Below the pieces are notes generated by a model. It did not search any database. It was not told where the DNA came from and saw only the letters and a list, made by a program, of their open reading frames with translations. From Gemmatimonadota bacterium (GTDB taxonomy: Bacteria > Gemmatimonadota > Gemmatimonadetes > Longimicrobiales > Gaopeijiaceae): a stretch of 64,000 nucleotides of DNA. Position 1 is the first letter of the stretch, and the number at the start of each line of letters is the position of its first letter. The stretch is from assembly GCA_041390105.1 (NCBI GenBank), contig JAWKQO010000003.1, positions 62,001 to 126,000 of the forward strand. Direction: 5' to 3'. Position numbers and translations under genes: made by a program. Shown here piece by piece: positions 17,411 to 26,024 of this stretch.

Positions 17411-20134
17411 TCAAACGCCCCCGGAAGCGCCCTCGCGCAGGAGTCGACGGGCCTGCTCGACCACGGGGGTGGGACCAGCGCGGGAGGCGAGCGGCTCCAA
17501 CAGAGCTCGCGCCTCGTCCACCCTTCCCTCCGCCGCCAAGGCGCGGGCGTGCACGAGGTCGAAGCTCAGGCGCTCCGGGTGGTCCGACGGCAGGGAGGTC
17601 GCGAAGAGGGGCTCCGCTTGGGCAACCAGGCCCGCCGCCTCGGACGAGCGGCCCAAGTCCAGGAGCAGGCTCGCGTAGTCGCGCAGGAGGGTCGCCGTCA
17701 CATCGGGTGCGCCACCGCCGCCCGCCAGGATGCGCCGGCCCTCCAGGAAGCCGGCCTCCGACTCGCCGAAGCGGCCGAGCTCACGCCGAGCGTTCGCCAG
17801 ATCGATCAGGACGGGCGCGAGGAGCGGATGGTCGGGGCCCACGAGCCCCCGCAGGATGGTCAGCGCCTCGATCAGCGTGGGCTCTGCCTGGGCGGGGTGC
17901 CCTCCCTGCAACACCGCCGTTCCCAGGTTCCCCAACGTGCGGCCCAGGATGTAGGGCTCACTCTGCGTGCGCAGCACCGCGACGACGTCCCGCAGCAGTG
18001 ACTCCGCCTCGTCGAAGCGCCCCAAGCGGCGGTACGACACCGCCAGATTGTTGCGCACCTTCAGGATATCCGGATGACCGGGCGGCAGGAGCCGTTCGTA
18101 CATCTGCAACGCTTCGGCGATGAACTCCACCGCCTCCTCGTTGCGGCCGGCACCGGACAAGGCAAAGCCCAGGTTGGCGATGGCCTGGGCCAACAGGGTG
18201 TGGTCACCCACGCGCAGGGACCGCTGCCCCGCCAGCACGCGTCGACTCGTCTCGATGGCGTCCTCTCTCCGCCCCATCATCCCGTAGAGAACGGACAGGG
18301 AGCTGAGGACACCCAACGTGGTCGGGTCTCCGTCTCCGTGGGCGTCGTGAAAGATCCGGAGCGCTTCGAGCAGATGGCGCTCGGCCTGGGTCGGGTCGCT
18401 ACGCAGCGCATACTGGGCCCCCAACGCATTCCAGACCGCAGCCGTGGCTTCGTCGTCCGGACCCAGACGCTCCGTGCGGATCTGGAGGGCAGTGCGCAGC
18501 GCCGGCTCCGCCTCGTCGAAGCGTGCCTGCAGCGCGCGCAATCCACCGAGATCGAGGAGCGCCGTGGCGTATTCGAGACTGGTCTCTCCGAAGAGCCTGC
18601 GGGTCTCTTCCACGGCAGCCGTCCACAACGTATCCGCCGAATCATAGTCACCGAGCTTTGCATACACCGATCCGATCGCCTCCAGGACCGCTGATTGCAC
18701 AGACGGGTCATCGGCGAGGTCCTCGCGGGCCCGTGCCTTCCCATTGGACAGGATGGTGCGCGCGGTGATGTCCAGGCCCTGGGCCTCGTTGGGGTCCGCC
18801 GCCTCGAACACGTCCACGAGAAAACTGGACACCGCCGTCGCTCGGTCACGCTCGACGCGCAGGGTGTCCCGTTCCCGAGCCAGCAGCACCGACTGCCAGG
18901 CGCTCGCCAGGGCCAGCGCGCTGATGACGACGAAGGAGAGGGCACCCGACAGCACCGCCCCACGATTGCGGCGTACGAACTTGCCGGCGCGATACGCGAA
19001 CGTGTCCGGGCGAGCCCGCACCGGCAGGCCCGACAGGTGTCGCCCCAGATCCTCCGACAACTGCTCGACGCTCGCGTAGCGTCGATGGGGGTCCTTCTGC
19101 AGGGCCTTCAGGACGATGGTGTCCAGATCGCCCCGCAGCATCCGCGCGGCGATGTCGCGCTCCCGACCGGATGCCGTGGCGCTCAACGTCGTCGCCAGCG
19201 CCACGCTTGGCGCCGTGGGCGTGTGACCCAGGATCGCGTCTTCGAGCGAGCGGTTCGCCTTCCCCGGGTCAGGATAGGGGGAGCCGCCGGTCAGGAGCTC
19301 GTAGAGCAGCACACCGAGCGCATAGACGTCCGTGGAGGTGGAGACCGTCTCGCCGCGGACTTGCTCGGGGCTGGCATAGCGCGGCGTCATGGGGCGGAAG
19401 CCGGTGCGCGTCACTCCGACATCCATCCCCGCCGATTCCGTGTCCAGCAGCTTGGCGATCCCGAAGTCGAGCAGCTTGGGCTCTCCACCCCGGGTGACCA
19501 GGATGTTGCCCGGCTTGAGGTCGCGATGCACCACCAAGCGGCCGTGCGCGAAGGCCACAGCGTCGCACACCCTGCGAAAGAGCTCGAGGATCGCCCGCGG
19601 AGACAGGCCCTCGGCCGCGCAGTACTCGTCGATGGGCCGGCCCTGCACGTACTCCATCACGAAGTAGGGCACTCCGGCGTCCGTGGTGCCCCCATCGAGC
19701 AGCCGGGCGATGCCCGGATGGTTCAGCTCGGCCAGGATGCGCCGCTCCGTGCGGAAGCGCTGTGCGGTCTCGTTGTCGAGGGCAGCTCTCTTCAGCAGCT
19801 TGACCGCCACCTCGGCCGCGTGGACGTCGTCGGACCGCCGGGCCAGCCACACCGCACCCATGCCCCCTTCTCCAAGCCGCCGCACCAGGGTATACGGGCC
19901 CGCCACCACATCGGCGCCGCCAGGATCGGTCGGATCGTCCCCAAAGGCCCGATCCACGACGCCGCGCACACCGGAGTCGTCGCGCCCGTGGGCGTCCAGG
20001 AGCCGCTCGAGATCACGGCGCAGCGCGACGTCTCCCCCACAGCGGGCGTCGAGGGCGCCCGAGCGCCCTTCGGGGGGCAGCTCGACGATCTCGTTGAACA
20101 GGGCCTCCAGACGAAGCCAGCGTGCGTCGGTCAT
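17411..20134 (-). CDS. Serine/threonine protein kinase with TPR repeats
   Basis: Predicted 907-residue membrane sensor kinase. The Hanks-type kinase domain spans about residues 80-370: glycine loop RRLGEGGMGAVW, Lys112 in VAVKLLK, catalytic loop HRDLKPGN (Asp205), DFG Asp223 and the activation-segment pattern TPRYASPEQV. A transmembrane helix lies at about residues 392-412, and the C-terminal half is a long run of TPR-type helical repeats. The start chosen, MTDARWLRLEALF, is preceded by GAGGAG. An ECF sigma factor gene lies 82 bp upstream on the same strand; such kinase/ECF pairs are common in Acidobacteriota and Gemmatimonadota and suggest one regulatory unit. Confidence 0.93.
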   Translation of the reverse strand: MTDARWLRLEALFNEIVELPPEGRSGALDARCGGDVALRRDLERLLDAHGRDDSGVRGVVDRAFGDDPTDPGGADVVAGPYTLVRRLGEGGMGAVWLARRSDDVHAAEVAVKLLKRAALDNETAQRFRTERRILAELNHPGIARLLDGGTTDAGVPYFVMEYVQGRPIDEYCAAEGLSPRAILELFRRVCDAVAFAHGRLVVHRDLKPGNILVTRGGEPKLLDFGIAKLLDTESAGMDVGVTRTGFRPMTPRYASPEQVRGETVSTSTDVYALGVLLYELLTGGSPYPDPGKANRSLEDAILGHTPTAPSVALATTLSATASGRERDIAARMLRGDLDTIVLKALQKDPHRRYASVEQLSEDLGRHLSGLPVRARPDTFAYRAGKFVRRNRGAVLSGALSFVVISALALASAWQSVLLARERDTLRVERDRATAVSSFLVDVFEAADPNEAQGLDITARTILSNGKARAREDLADDPSVQSAVLEAIGSVYAKLGDYDSADTLWTAAVEETRRLFGETSLEYATALLDLGGLRALQARFDEAEPALRTALQIRTERLGPDDEATAAVWNALGAQYALRSDPTQAERHLLEALRIFHDAHGDGDPTTLGVLSSLSVLYGMMGRREDAIETSRRVLAGQRSLRVGDHTLLAQAIANLGFALSGAGRNEEAVEFIAEALQMYERLLPPGHPDILKVRNNLAVSYRRLGRFDEAESLLRDVVAVLRTQSEPYILGRTLGNLGTAVLQGGHPAQAEPTLIEALTILRGLVGPDHPLLAPVLIDLANARRELGRFGESEAGFLEGRRILAGGGGAPDVTATLLRDYASLLLDLGRSSEAAGLVAQAEPLFATSLPSDHPERLSFDLVHARALAAEGRVDEARALLEPLASRAGPTPVVEQARRLLREGASGGV

Positions 20135-20216
20135 CGACTCCTCGGCGCCGCGGCCCGGGGCCGCGGAACGGATCTGGGGTGCTACCGCGAGAAGCGCCGA
20201 ACGCGTAGCGATGCCT

Positions 20217-20846
20217 TCACGGAGCCCGGAACCCATCGGGTTCTGGGGGAATGCTGCTGCCGGCCGCGGGCGGGGGGGTGTCGTCCAGCACGGTGTCGGG
20301 TCCCAACTCGTCGGCGAGCCAGGCCTTTGCGAAGCGGAGGTCCCGGAACACGGTCACCGTGGAGAGCTCCAGCGCGGCGGCTACCTCCTCGTAGTTGAGG
20401 CCCCCGAAGTAGTGCAGCTCCACGACCCGGGCCTTGCGTGGATCCTGCTCGGCGAGTCGTTCCAGCGCCTCGTCGAGCGCCAGAAACTCCTCGGGCCGCT
20501 GGTCCACCGCGGCAAGCTGCTCGTCGAGGGTCATCGCCACCGCGCCCCCACCTCGCTTCTGTCGCGAGCGCGCTCGAGCGTGGTCCACCAGGATCGAGCG
20601 CATCGTGCGGGCGATCACCGCGAAGAAGTGGGCGCGATCGACATAGTCGATCTTCGCGTCCACCAAGCGCGCGTAGGCTTCGTGGACCAGGGCCGTCGGC
20701 TGGAAGGTGTGGTCGGGGCGCTCACGGCGCAGTCGCTGGTCGGCGAGGCCCTTCAACTCCGCATAGACCAGGGGGACGAGTCGATCCAGAGCCGCCGGGT
20801 CCCCCGCCCTCCACTCGTGGATCAGATGCGTGACGTCGTCGGACAT
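20217..20846 (-). CDS. ECF-type RNA polymerase sigma factor (TIGR02999-like)
   Basis: Predicted 209-residue extracytoplasmic-function sigma factor. Region 2 is recognisable in PTALVHEAYARLVDAK and FFAVIARTMRSILVDHARAR, a pattern characteristic of the TIGR02999 group. Region 4 has a helix-turn-helix (GLNYEEVAAALELSTVTVFR) for recognition of the -35 element. No anti-sigma gene is adjacent; instead the kinase-TPR gene follows on the same strand, as is usual for this group, so control is probably by phosphorylation or protein-protein contact (inference). It diverges from the tandem lipoprotein cluster starting at 20993. Confidence 0.92.
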   Translation of the reverse strand: MSDDVTHLIHEWRAGDPAALDRLVPLVYAELKGLADQRLRRERPDHTFQPTALVHEAYARLVDAKIDYVDRAHFFAVIARTMRSILVDHARARSRQKRGGGAVAMTLDEQLAAVDQRPEEFLALDEALERLAEQDPRKARVVELHYFGGLNYEEVAAALELSTVTVFRDLRFAKAWLADELGPDTVLDDTPPPAAGSSIPPEPDGFRAP

Positions 20847-20992
20847 GCACAGCTCGCCGGTTGAATGGACGGACGTCGGGCCGGGCGGAGGCGGCGCGGG
20901 CGGCCGATCAGGAATGTAGGAATCCGAGCGGGTTCGTCGATAGGAGGTCAGCGGCCCGGGTGGCCGTGCTCACACCAGACCAGGACGACACC

Positions 20993-21409
20993 ATGCGTAC
21001 CCGTAGAAGCACTCCGTTCGCTGCCCTGTGCCTCCTCATGGGAGCGCTTGCCGCCTGTGGCGAAGGCTCGCACGCCACCGATCCCGAAGGACCGTCGCTG
21101 ACGGGCGAATGGATCGGCACGCTGAGGCTCTCATCCACGGTCTCGACCGTGATCAGCCTCTCGCTCCAGGAGACCGATGGAGCCGTCTCCGGCAGCGGGA
21201 CCTGGGCCGCCTCCGGCAACGGGCTCTCCCTGCCCGTCAGTATCCGCGAAGGGGTCTTCACTTCCCCCCGAGCCACTTTCGTCATCCAGCAGGGCAGCTC
21301 GGCGGCGCTCCCCTTCACAGGCACGCTGAGCTCCGACGGCATGTCCCTCCAGGGCGAGGTGAACGGTGGCTCCGCCGGTTTCCTGGCGTTGGGGTTCGCA
21401 CGCCGATGA
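20993..21409 (+). CDS. Lipoprotein, tandem paralogue 1
   Basis: Predicted 138-residue lipoprotein with signal and lipobox (GALAACGEG). The mature part is a beta-rich module opening LTGEWIGTL, then SLSLQETDGAVSGSGTW, and PFTGTLSSDG near the end. The next two genes have the same pattern and order of motifs, so these are tandem paralogues. The family is not recognised. The start has a weak AGGA upstream. The stop overlaps the next ATG (ATGA). It may be an outer-membrane-anchored stress or envelope lipoprotein, possibly served by the divergent ECF sigma factor, which is inference. Confidence 0.75.
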   Translation: MRTRRSTPFAALCLLMGALAACGEGSHATDPEGPSLTGEWIGTLRLSSTVSTVISLSLQETDGAVSGSGTWAASGNGLSLPVSIREGVFTSPRATFVIQQGSSAALPFTGTLSSDGMSLQGEVNGGSAGFLALGFARR

Positions 21410-21927
21410 GCGCGCGTGTGCTGGCACCTCGACGCAGTGCATCCAGCCTCCTGGCGGTATTCGCTTTCATGGCCGCGTGCGGCGGGTCGGGCACCGGCCC
21501 GGACGACGTTTCCTTGACGGGTTCGTGGTCCGTGCGCGACTACGACTACGGCACGGGGCCCGTTGCGATGACGCTCACGCTCGTGGAGGACGAGGACCGC
21601 TCCATCCACGGCTCCGGTTCGTTCAGCATCCCGTCCTGCAGCCCCACGGTGTATGCCGTGACCATCGTGGAGGGACGGCACGAGGGTGCCCTCTTCACCT
21701 ACGACTTCCGGCTGAGCAACGGCGTCGGGTTTCGGTTCGAGGGCACGGTGACGGCCGACGGCAACCAGGCGACTGGCACCATCGGCTCGATCGGCTCGGC
21801 CTTCGGCAACAACGCCCGCATGGTCCGCGGCAGCCTGGGGGTGTCACCGGCCAGCGTCGTGGCCTGCCGTCCGAGCTCGTTCGGCGACGGTGCGGGACCG
21901 GGCTCGCGCGCGTGGAGTGTGTCATGA
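21406..21927 (+). CDS. Lipoprotein, tandem paralogue 2
   Basis: Predicted 173-residue lipoprotein with lipobox FMAACGGS. The mature domain follows the same plan as its neighbours: LTGSWSVRDYDYG, then MTLTLVEDEDRSIHGSGSF, then FEGTVTADGNQ. Two Cys residues in the mature part (PSCSP and VACRP) could form a disulfide; the third paralogue has Cys residues in matching places, the first does not. It is coupled to both neighbours by ATGA overlaps. Function unknown. Confidence 0.75.
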   Translation: MSARVLAPRRSASSLLAVFAFMAACGGSGTGPDDVSLTGSWSVRDYDYGTGPVAMTLTLVEDEDRSIHGSGSFSIPSCSPTVYAVTIVEGRHEGALFTYDFRLSNGVGFRFEGTVTADGNQATGTIGSIGSAFGNNARMVRGSLGVSPASVVACRPSSFGDGAGPGSRAWSVS

Positions 21928-22502
21928 ACACCGCCGCGACACGCACCCGAGCGGGCTGGAGCCGAACAGGCGGCCCGCACCGCGGTGCCGCCCCGACGGC
22001 ATCGCCACGCCTGCTCCGGTCACTGACCCTCCCGGGATTCCGCCTTACGACGCTCACGGCCGCACTGCTCGGCCTCGGCCTCGCTGGATGCGACCCCGGC
22101 ACCAGCCCGGAGGACGATCTCCTCAGCGGAGCCTGGCAACTCGACGCCACGCCCTTCGAGAGCCTTCCCGTCCGCGTCCGCATGACGCTGGTCGAAGATG
22201 CGGACGGTCGTCTGGGCGGCGCTGGGGAATGGGAGCAGTTCAGGTGCCGGGCCACTGGCTTCGCGGTCGTGCTGTCTGGCGTCCACCGAGGCGCACAGGT
22301 GTCGTTTCAGCTGAACTTCGGAGGTTCGCTGGTATGGCCGTTCGAGGGGACGCTGAGCAACGACGGAGCGCACGTCGTCGGGGCCCTCGGGACCTATCCC
22401 GCCTCTCTGATGCGGGCAGAGGGGGTGGCGCCGGCGGCCGCTGCGGCCTGCGTCACGCCCGCAGAAGGGGATGTGCGCGCGCGACCGACACACCCGTGGT
22501 GA
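21924..22502 (+). CDS. Lipoprotein, tandem paralogue 3
   Basis: Predicted 192-residue lipoprotein with a longer N-region before the hydrophobic segment and lipobox GLAGCDP. The mature domain again has LSGAWQLD, VRMTLVEDADGRLGGAGEW and FEGTLSNDG. Its long 38-residue n-region is unusual, but the coupling (ATGA overlap) supports this start. An internal start nearer the hydrophobic stretch is possible. It ends 10 bp before the convergent M28 peptidase. Confidence 0.7.
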   Translation: MNTAATRTRAGWSRTGGPHRGAAPTASPRLLRSLTLPGFRLTTLTAALLGLGLAGCDPGTSPEDDLLSGAWQLDATPFESLPVRVRMTLVEDADGRLGGAGEWEQFRCRATGFAVVLSGVHRGAQVSFQLNFGGSLVWPFEGTLSNDGAHVVGALGTYPASLMRAEGVAPAAAAACVTPAEGDVRARPTHPW

Positions 22503-22511
22503 AGACCACCC

Positions 22512-24740
22512 CTAGCGCGACGCGCCCAATGCCGCCGTCGCCTGATCGATCGCTTCGGCGATGGCCGTCAACGTCTCCGCGACCCGGGGCAGCTGGGCGG
22601 TGGCCGCCGTCCAGTCGCCGTCCAGCATGGCGTCCCCGAGAGCCGGCACCGGTACCGTATCCCAGAGCCGACCCGGCGAATAGAACTCGTTGCCGTAGTG
22701 CGGCCGCCCCGGAAGGCCGCCCGGCCGCAGGAACGCTCGTTCGACCTGGCGCACGGCCGCGTTGGCACGGGCGATCCGCTCCTGACCCGCCGGCCCGCTT
22801 CCCCTCGCGCGCGTGGCGTCGTAGCGCTCGGCCGCCACCCCCACCGCGGTGAGGGCGCGCTCCAGCATACCGAAGTCCAGCGGCGGAACGGAACGAGTGG
22901 CGGAGACGGGCAACCTCACGCCCGCTTCCACCGCCGATCGTCCGAGCGGACTGCGCGCGACTTCATGGCGTGCCCGTAGCCGCTCGTAGATTCGCCGGGC
23001 CCCGTCGACCTCCTCGCGGAGCGCGACGGCCAGCGGAGTGAAGCGAACCGGGAGGAGCTCCGCGTCCGCCAAGCGCATCAGGGCCACCCCGTTCAGTCGG
23101 GCCGCCGCCGCGCCGTACTCGAAGCCCGGATCTCCGAAGCGGCTGTACCAGGCGTGGTTGTCGTAGATGGTGTGGTAGGCGCCCAGGCTGAAGCCGCCAC
23201 TGAAGCCGAAGTTGAGCGTGGCCACCCCGGCGTGACTGACGAACGAGTGGTGATCGGATCCGTAGCCCGGGGGCAGCATGCGCAGCCGCTCGGCGTCGGC
23301 ATCGTAGGCGACCGAGTTGCCCGCCCCGCCCCCGAGCATCGACTCCACTCCGGCCAGGCGCGCCCGTTCGAGCAGGGAGAGGCCGGAAGCCGGATCCGTC
23401 ACGGTGGCCGCCACCTCCGTCGCGAAGTCCGCCCAGGCGGACGACCCCGACGCTCCCAGGATCCCCGGCCCCAGCACGTCCGTGTTCAGATACGCGACCG
23501 CGTTGGCGGCGAGGTGGGAGGCGTGGGCCTCCACCCACTCGGTGGACCCGATCACACCCTGCTCCTCTGCGTCCCAGGAAGCGAACACGATCGTGCGCTT
23601 GGGGCGCCATCCCTCCTGGTACAGGCGACCCAACATGCGCGCTTCCTCTAGCAGCGCTGCATGCCCGGAGTGCGGATCCTGGGCACCGTAGACCCACCCA
23701 TCATGATGGTTGCCGCGCACGACCCACTCATCGGGCCAGGTCGAGCCGGGAAGGGTCGCGATCACATCCCGGATCTCGATGTCGCGCCATTCGTAGCGGA
23801 CACGCAGATGGGCGTCGGAGCGGGAGGGGCCGGTCCGGTAGGTGAGGGGTAGAGCCCCGCGCCACTCGGGCGGCACCACAGGACCGTCCAGGGCCGCCAG
23901 GAAGGGCTCGGCGTCGGCCGCGGAGAGCGGAAGCGCGGGAATGCGAGCGACGGTGTTGTCGGCCGAGTCGATGGACAAGCGGTCGGCGCCCGGCACCGCG
24001 GGTCGGAACGGAGTGAGGGGGTCCCCCGGATACTTTCCGTAGAGGATGCTGCCCCGCTCGACTCCGTCGGGCGTGCGTCCAGGCCCTTCCGGGTAGGGCA
24101 CCGCGTCGAAGAATCCCGACTCCCTGGGATCGGAGAAGACGAGGACGGCGGCAGCTCCGCGCTCACTGGCCAGCTGCACCTTGCCCCCACGCCACATTCG
24201 ACCGGCTCGCACCAGCACGATGCGGCCCACCACTGAGACGCCAAGGCGCTCGAGAGTGTCGTAATCCTCCCGCAGCCCGAAGTTGGCGTACACCACCGGC
24301 GCGGTAACGTCGCCGTCGGGCCCGTAGATGAAGTAGGTCTCCAGATGCTGGTCCTGCTGCGCGGAGTAGGGATCCCCGGGCAGTGGGGGCTCGTGCAACG
24401 CGGCCGCGAAGGGAGCGGGTCCCAGCAGATCCACCCTTCGTTCCACCGCACGCGGAAACGGGATGACGAAGCGTTCGATGTGGGCGTCGAACCCCCATGC
24501 CTGAAAGAGGTCGAGCGTTCGCTCGGCCACCACCTCGGAATACGGCGAGCCGGGGAAGGTGGGTCGTTCGGTGAGCGCGCGGATGCGCTCCCCGATCGAG
24601 TCGGGAGAGATGCCCGCCTGGAACGCCCGCTCCAGGTGCGGCGGATGACCGAACGACGCGGGAGCCTGGGCCAGGACACCGGTCGGAACGAAGCAGGCAC
24701 TCGCGGTGCCTACCGCGACGGCGAGCTTCAGCGTCGTCAC
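22512..24740 (-). CDS. M28 family peptidase, glutamate carboxypeptidase II-like
   Basis: Predicted 742-residue secreted zinc peptidase related to glutamate carboxypeptidase II/transferrin-receptor-like proteins. A signal peptide ends around GVLAQ. The zinc-site pattern is complete: HHDGWVYGAQDPHSG (His and Asp), WDAEEQGVIGS (Glu-Glu), LNTDVLG (Asp) and SDHHSF (His). A PA domain precedes it, with a transferrin-receptor-like dimerisation region in the last approximately 150 residues. It likely trims C-terminal acidic residues from peptides. The GTG start has AGGAGG seven bases upstream and overlaps the stop of the ankyrin-VOC gene. Confidence 0.9.
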   Translation of the reverse strand: MTTLKLAVAVGTASACFVPTGVLAQAPASFGHPPHLERAFQAGISPDSIGERIRALTERPTFPGSPYSEVVAERTLDLFQAWGFDAHIERFVIPFPRAVERRVDLLGPAPFAAALHEPPLPGDPYSAQQDQHLETYFIYGPDGDVTAPVVYANFGLREDYDTLERLGVSVVGRIVLVRAGRMWRGGKVQLASERGAAAVLVFSDPRESGFFDAVPYPEGPGRTPDGVERGSILYGKYPGDPLTPFRPAVPGADRLSIDSADNTVARIPALPLSAADAEPFLAALDGPVVPPEWRGALPLTYRTGPSRSDAHLRVRYEWRDIEIRDVIATLPGSTWPDEWVVRGNHHDGWVYGAQDPHSGHAALLEEARMLGRLYQEGWRPKRTIVFASWDAEEQGVIGSTEWVEAHASHLAANAVAYLNTDVLGPGILGASGSSAWADFATEVAATVTDPASGLSLLERARLAGVESMLGGGAGNSVAYDADAERLRMLPPGYGSDHHSFVSHAGVATLNFGFSGGFSLGAYHTIYDNHAWYSRFGDPGFEYGAAAARLNGVALMRLADAELLPVRFTPLAVALREEVDGARRIYERLRARHEVARSPLGRSAVEAGVRLPVSATRSVPPLDFGMLERALTAVGVAAERYDATRARGSGPAGQERIARANAAVRQVERAFLRPGGLPGRPHYGNEFYSPGRLWDTVPVPALGDAMLDGDWTAATAQLPRVAETLTAIAEAIDQATAALGASR

Positions 24741-25933
24741 CTCGAGACCTCCTGAGCGAACATCACCTCGACTCCATCCGGGTCACGCACACCGAATTCA
24801 CGCTGCCCGTAGAACGCCGTGTGCAGGTCCTGAATGAAGGGAACGGGGGGGCCGGACGGCTCCCGACCCTCCAGAGCCTCACGAGCCCAATGCAACTGGA
24901 GCCCGCGCAGGCGTTCGTAGATCCGGTCCAGTGCCTCCGTGTGGATCCAGAGCGTCAGACCCGCCGTGGGAGCGGTCCGGGGTGGATGCGCAGGAACGCA
25001 CATGAGCTCGACGCCGTCGAGCACCAGGGACACGAAGTCGAGTCCACCCTCGTCGCCATGGCTACCGGACACCTGGAACCCCACGGCTTCGTACCAGGCG
25101 ATCGAGCGCGCCATGTCGGTTACGCAGAGCATAGGCGCCATACGGGGACGGGCGTACGCGGGCACGGCGGGTTCGACACCATTCCCGTGGAGTCCCTCGT
25201 CCGGTAGCGCCGCCCCCGCCCGCTGCAGGGCCTGCAGGGCCGGCAGATCCCCGCGGAGCATCGCCACCTGCATGGGGGTGCGCCCTCGCGCGTCGCGGGC
25301 CTCAACGTCGGCACCCAGCTCGAGCAACACGTCGAGCGTGCGATAGTGCGCACCGGTGCGGAAGGTCCCGCCCAGCAACCCGTCCGGGGGAGCGATCACG
25401 TAGTGCAGGGCGCTCTGTTCCTGCTCGCTGGGCGAGAGCCTGCGGGCGAGTGCCATCGGGTCGTCAGAGACCACGGCACGGACCAGCGCTTCATCCCCCA
25501 GCGCAATGGCCGAGAAGACGTGATGACGCGCGCCGTGAGCCAGGAGCAGCTCCACCACCTCAGGCCGCGGATCGGCAAACACGGTGGCCCATCCGATCGG
25601 TTCCAAACGGTGGACATCGCCCTCACCGTGAACGTCTGAGCCTGCTTCCAACAGCGCCCGCACGGTCTCGACCGGGGCCCCACCCGCCGCGAAATGAAGA
25701 GGGAGGGCATTGTCGCCGAGCTCGCGGGCGTTCGGGTCCGCGCCTCGGGAGAGCAGAAGGCGCACGGCCGCCGGGTGGAGCAGCGCGCGGTGCACACCCG
25801 TGGCGCCGTCGCTGTCACGCGAATGGACGAGCGACGGATCCGCGTCCAGGAGGCTCTGAATGCCCTCCAGATCTCCCCGAGCGCATGCGGAGAGGAAGGC
25901 CAGCGCGGGTTCGGGCGGAATCGCATCGGGCAT
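24737..25933 (-). CDS. Ankyrin-repeat / VOC (glyoxalase-like) fusion protein
   Basis: Predicted 398-residue soluble protein. The first approximately 260 residues form ankyrin repeats, with units such as LLLSRGADPNARELGDNALPL and VLLELGADVEARDARGRTPM. The last approximately 130 residues resemble a VOC/glyoxalase domain: MLCVTDMARSIAWYEAVGFQV, then GLTLWIHTEALDRIYERLRG and VRDPDGVEVMFAQE. VOC proteins bind metal or small ligands; the paired His/Glu metal pattern is not fully obvious, so catalytic activity is uncertain. The fusion is unusual. The stop overlaps the M28 GTG start, so both genes share one transcript. Confidence 0.8.
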   Translation of the reverse strand: MPDAIPPEPALAFLSACARGDLEGIQSLLDADPSLVHSRDSDGATGVHRALLHPAAVRLLLSRGADPNARELGDNALPLHFAAGGAPVETVRALLEAGSDVHGEGDVHRLEPIGWATVFADPRPEVVELLLAHGARHHVFSAIALGDEALVRAVVSDDPMALARRLSPSEQEQSALHYVIAPPDGLLGGTFRTGAHYRTLDVLLELGADVEARDARGRTPMQVAMLRGDLPALQALQRAGAALPDEGLHGNGVEPAVPAYARPRMAPMLCVTDMARSIAWYEAVGFQVSGSHGDEGGLDFVSLVLDGVELMCVPAHPPRTAPTAGLTLWIHTEALDRIYERLRGLQLHWAREALEGREPSGPPVPFIQDLHTAFYGQREFGVRDPDGVEVMFAQEVSR

Positions 25934-26024
25934 GCGCGACTCTACCGCCGCCGCCGCCGCCCGGCCAGGCAGGCCACCGCCCCGGGGAAGGCCAGCAGGC
26001 TACGCTGCGGCGCGCCGACTCGAC

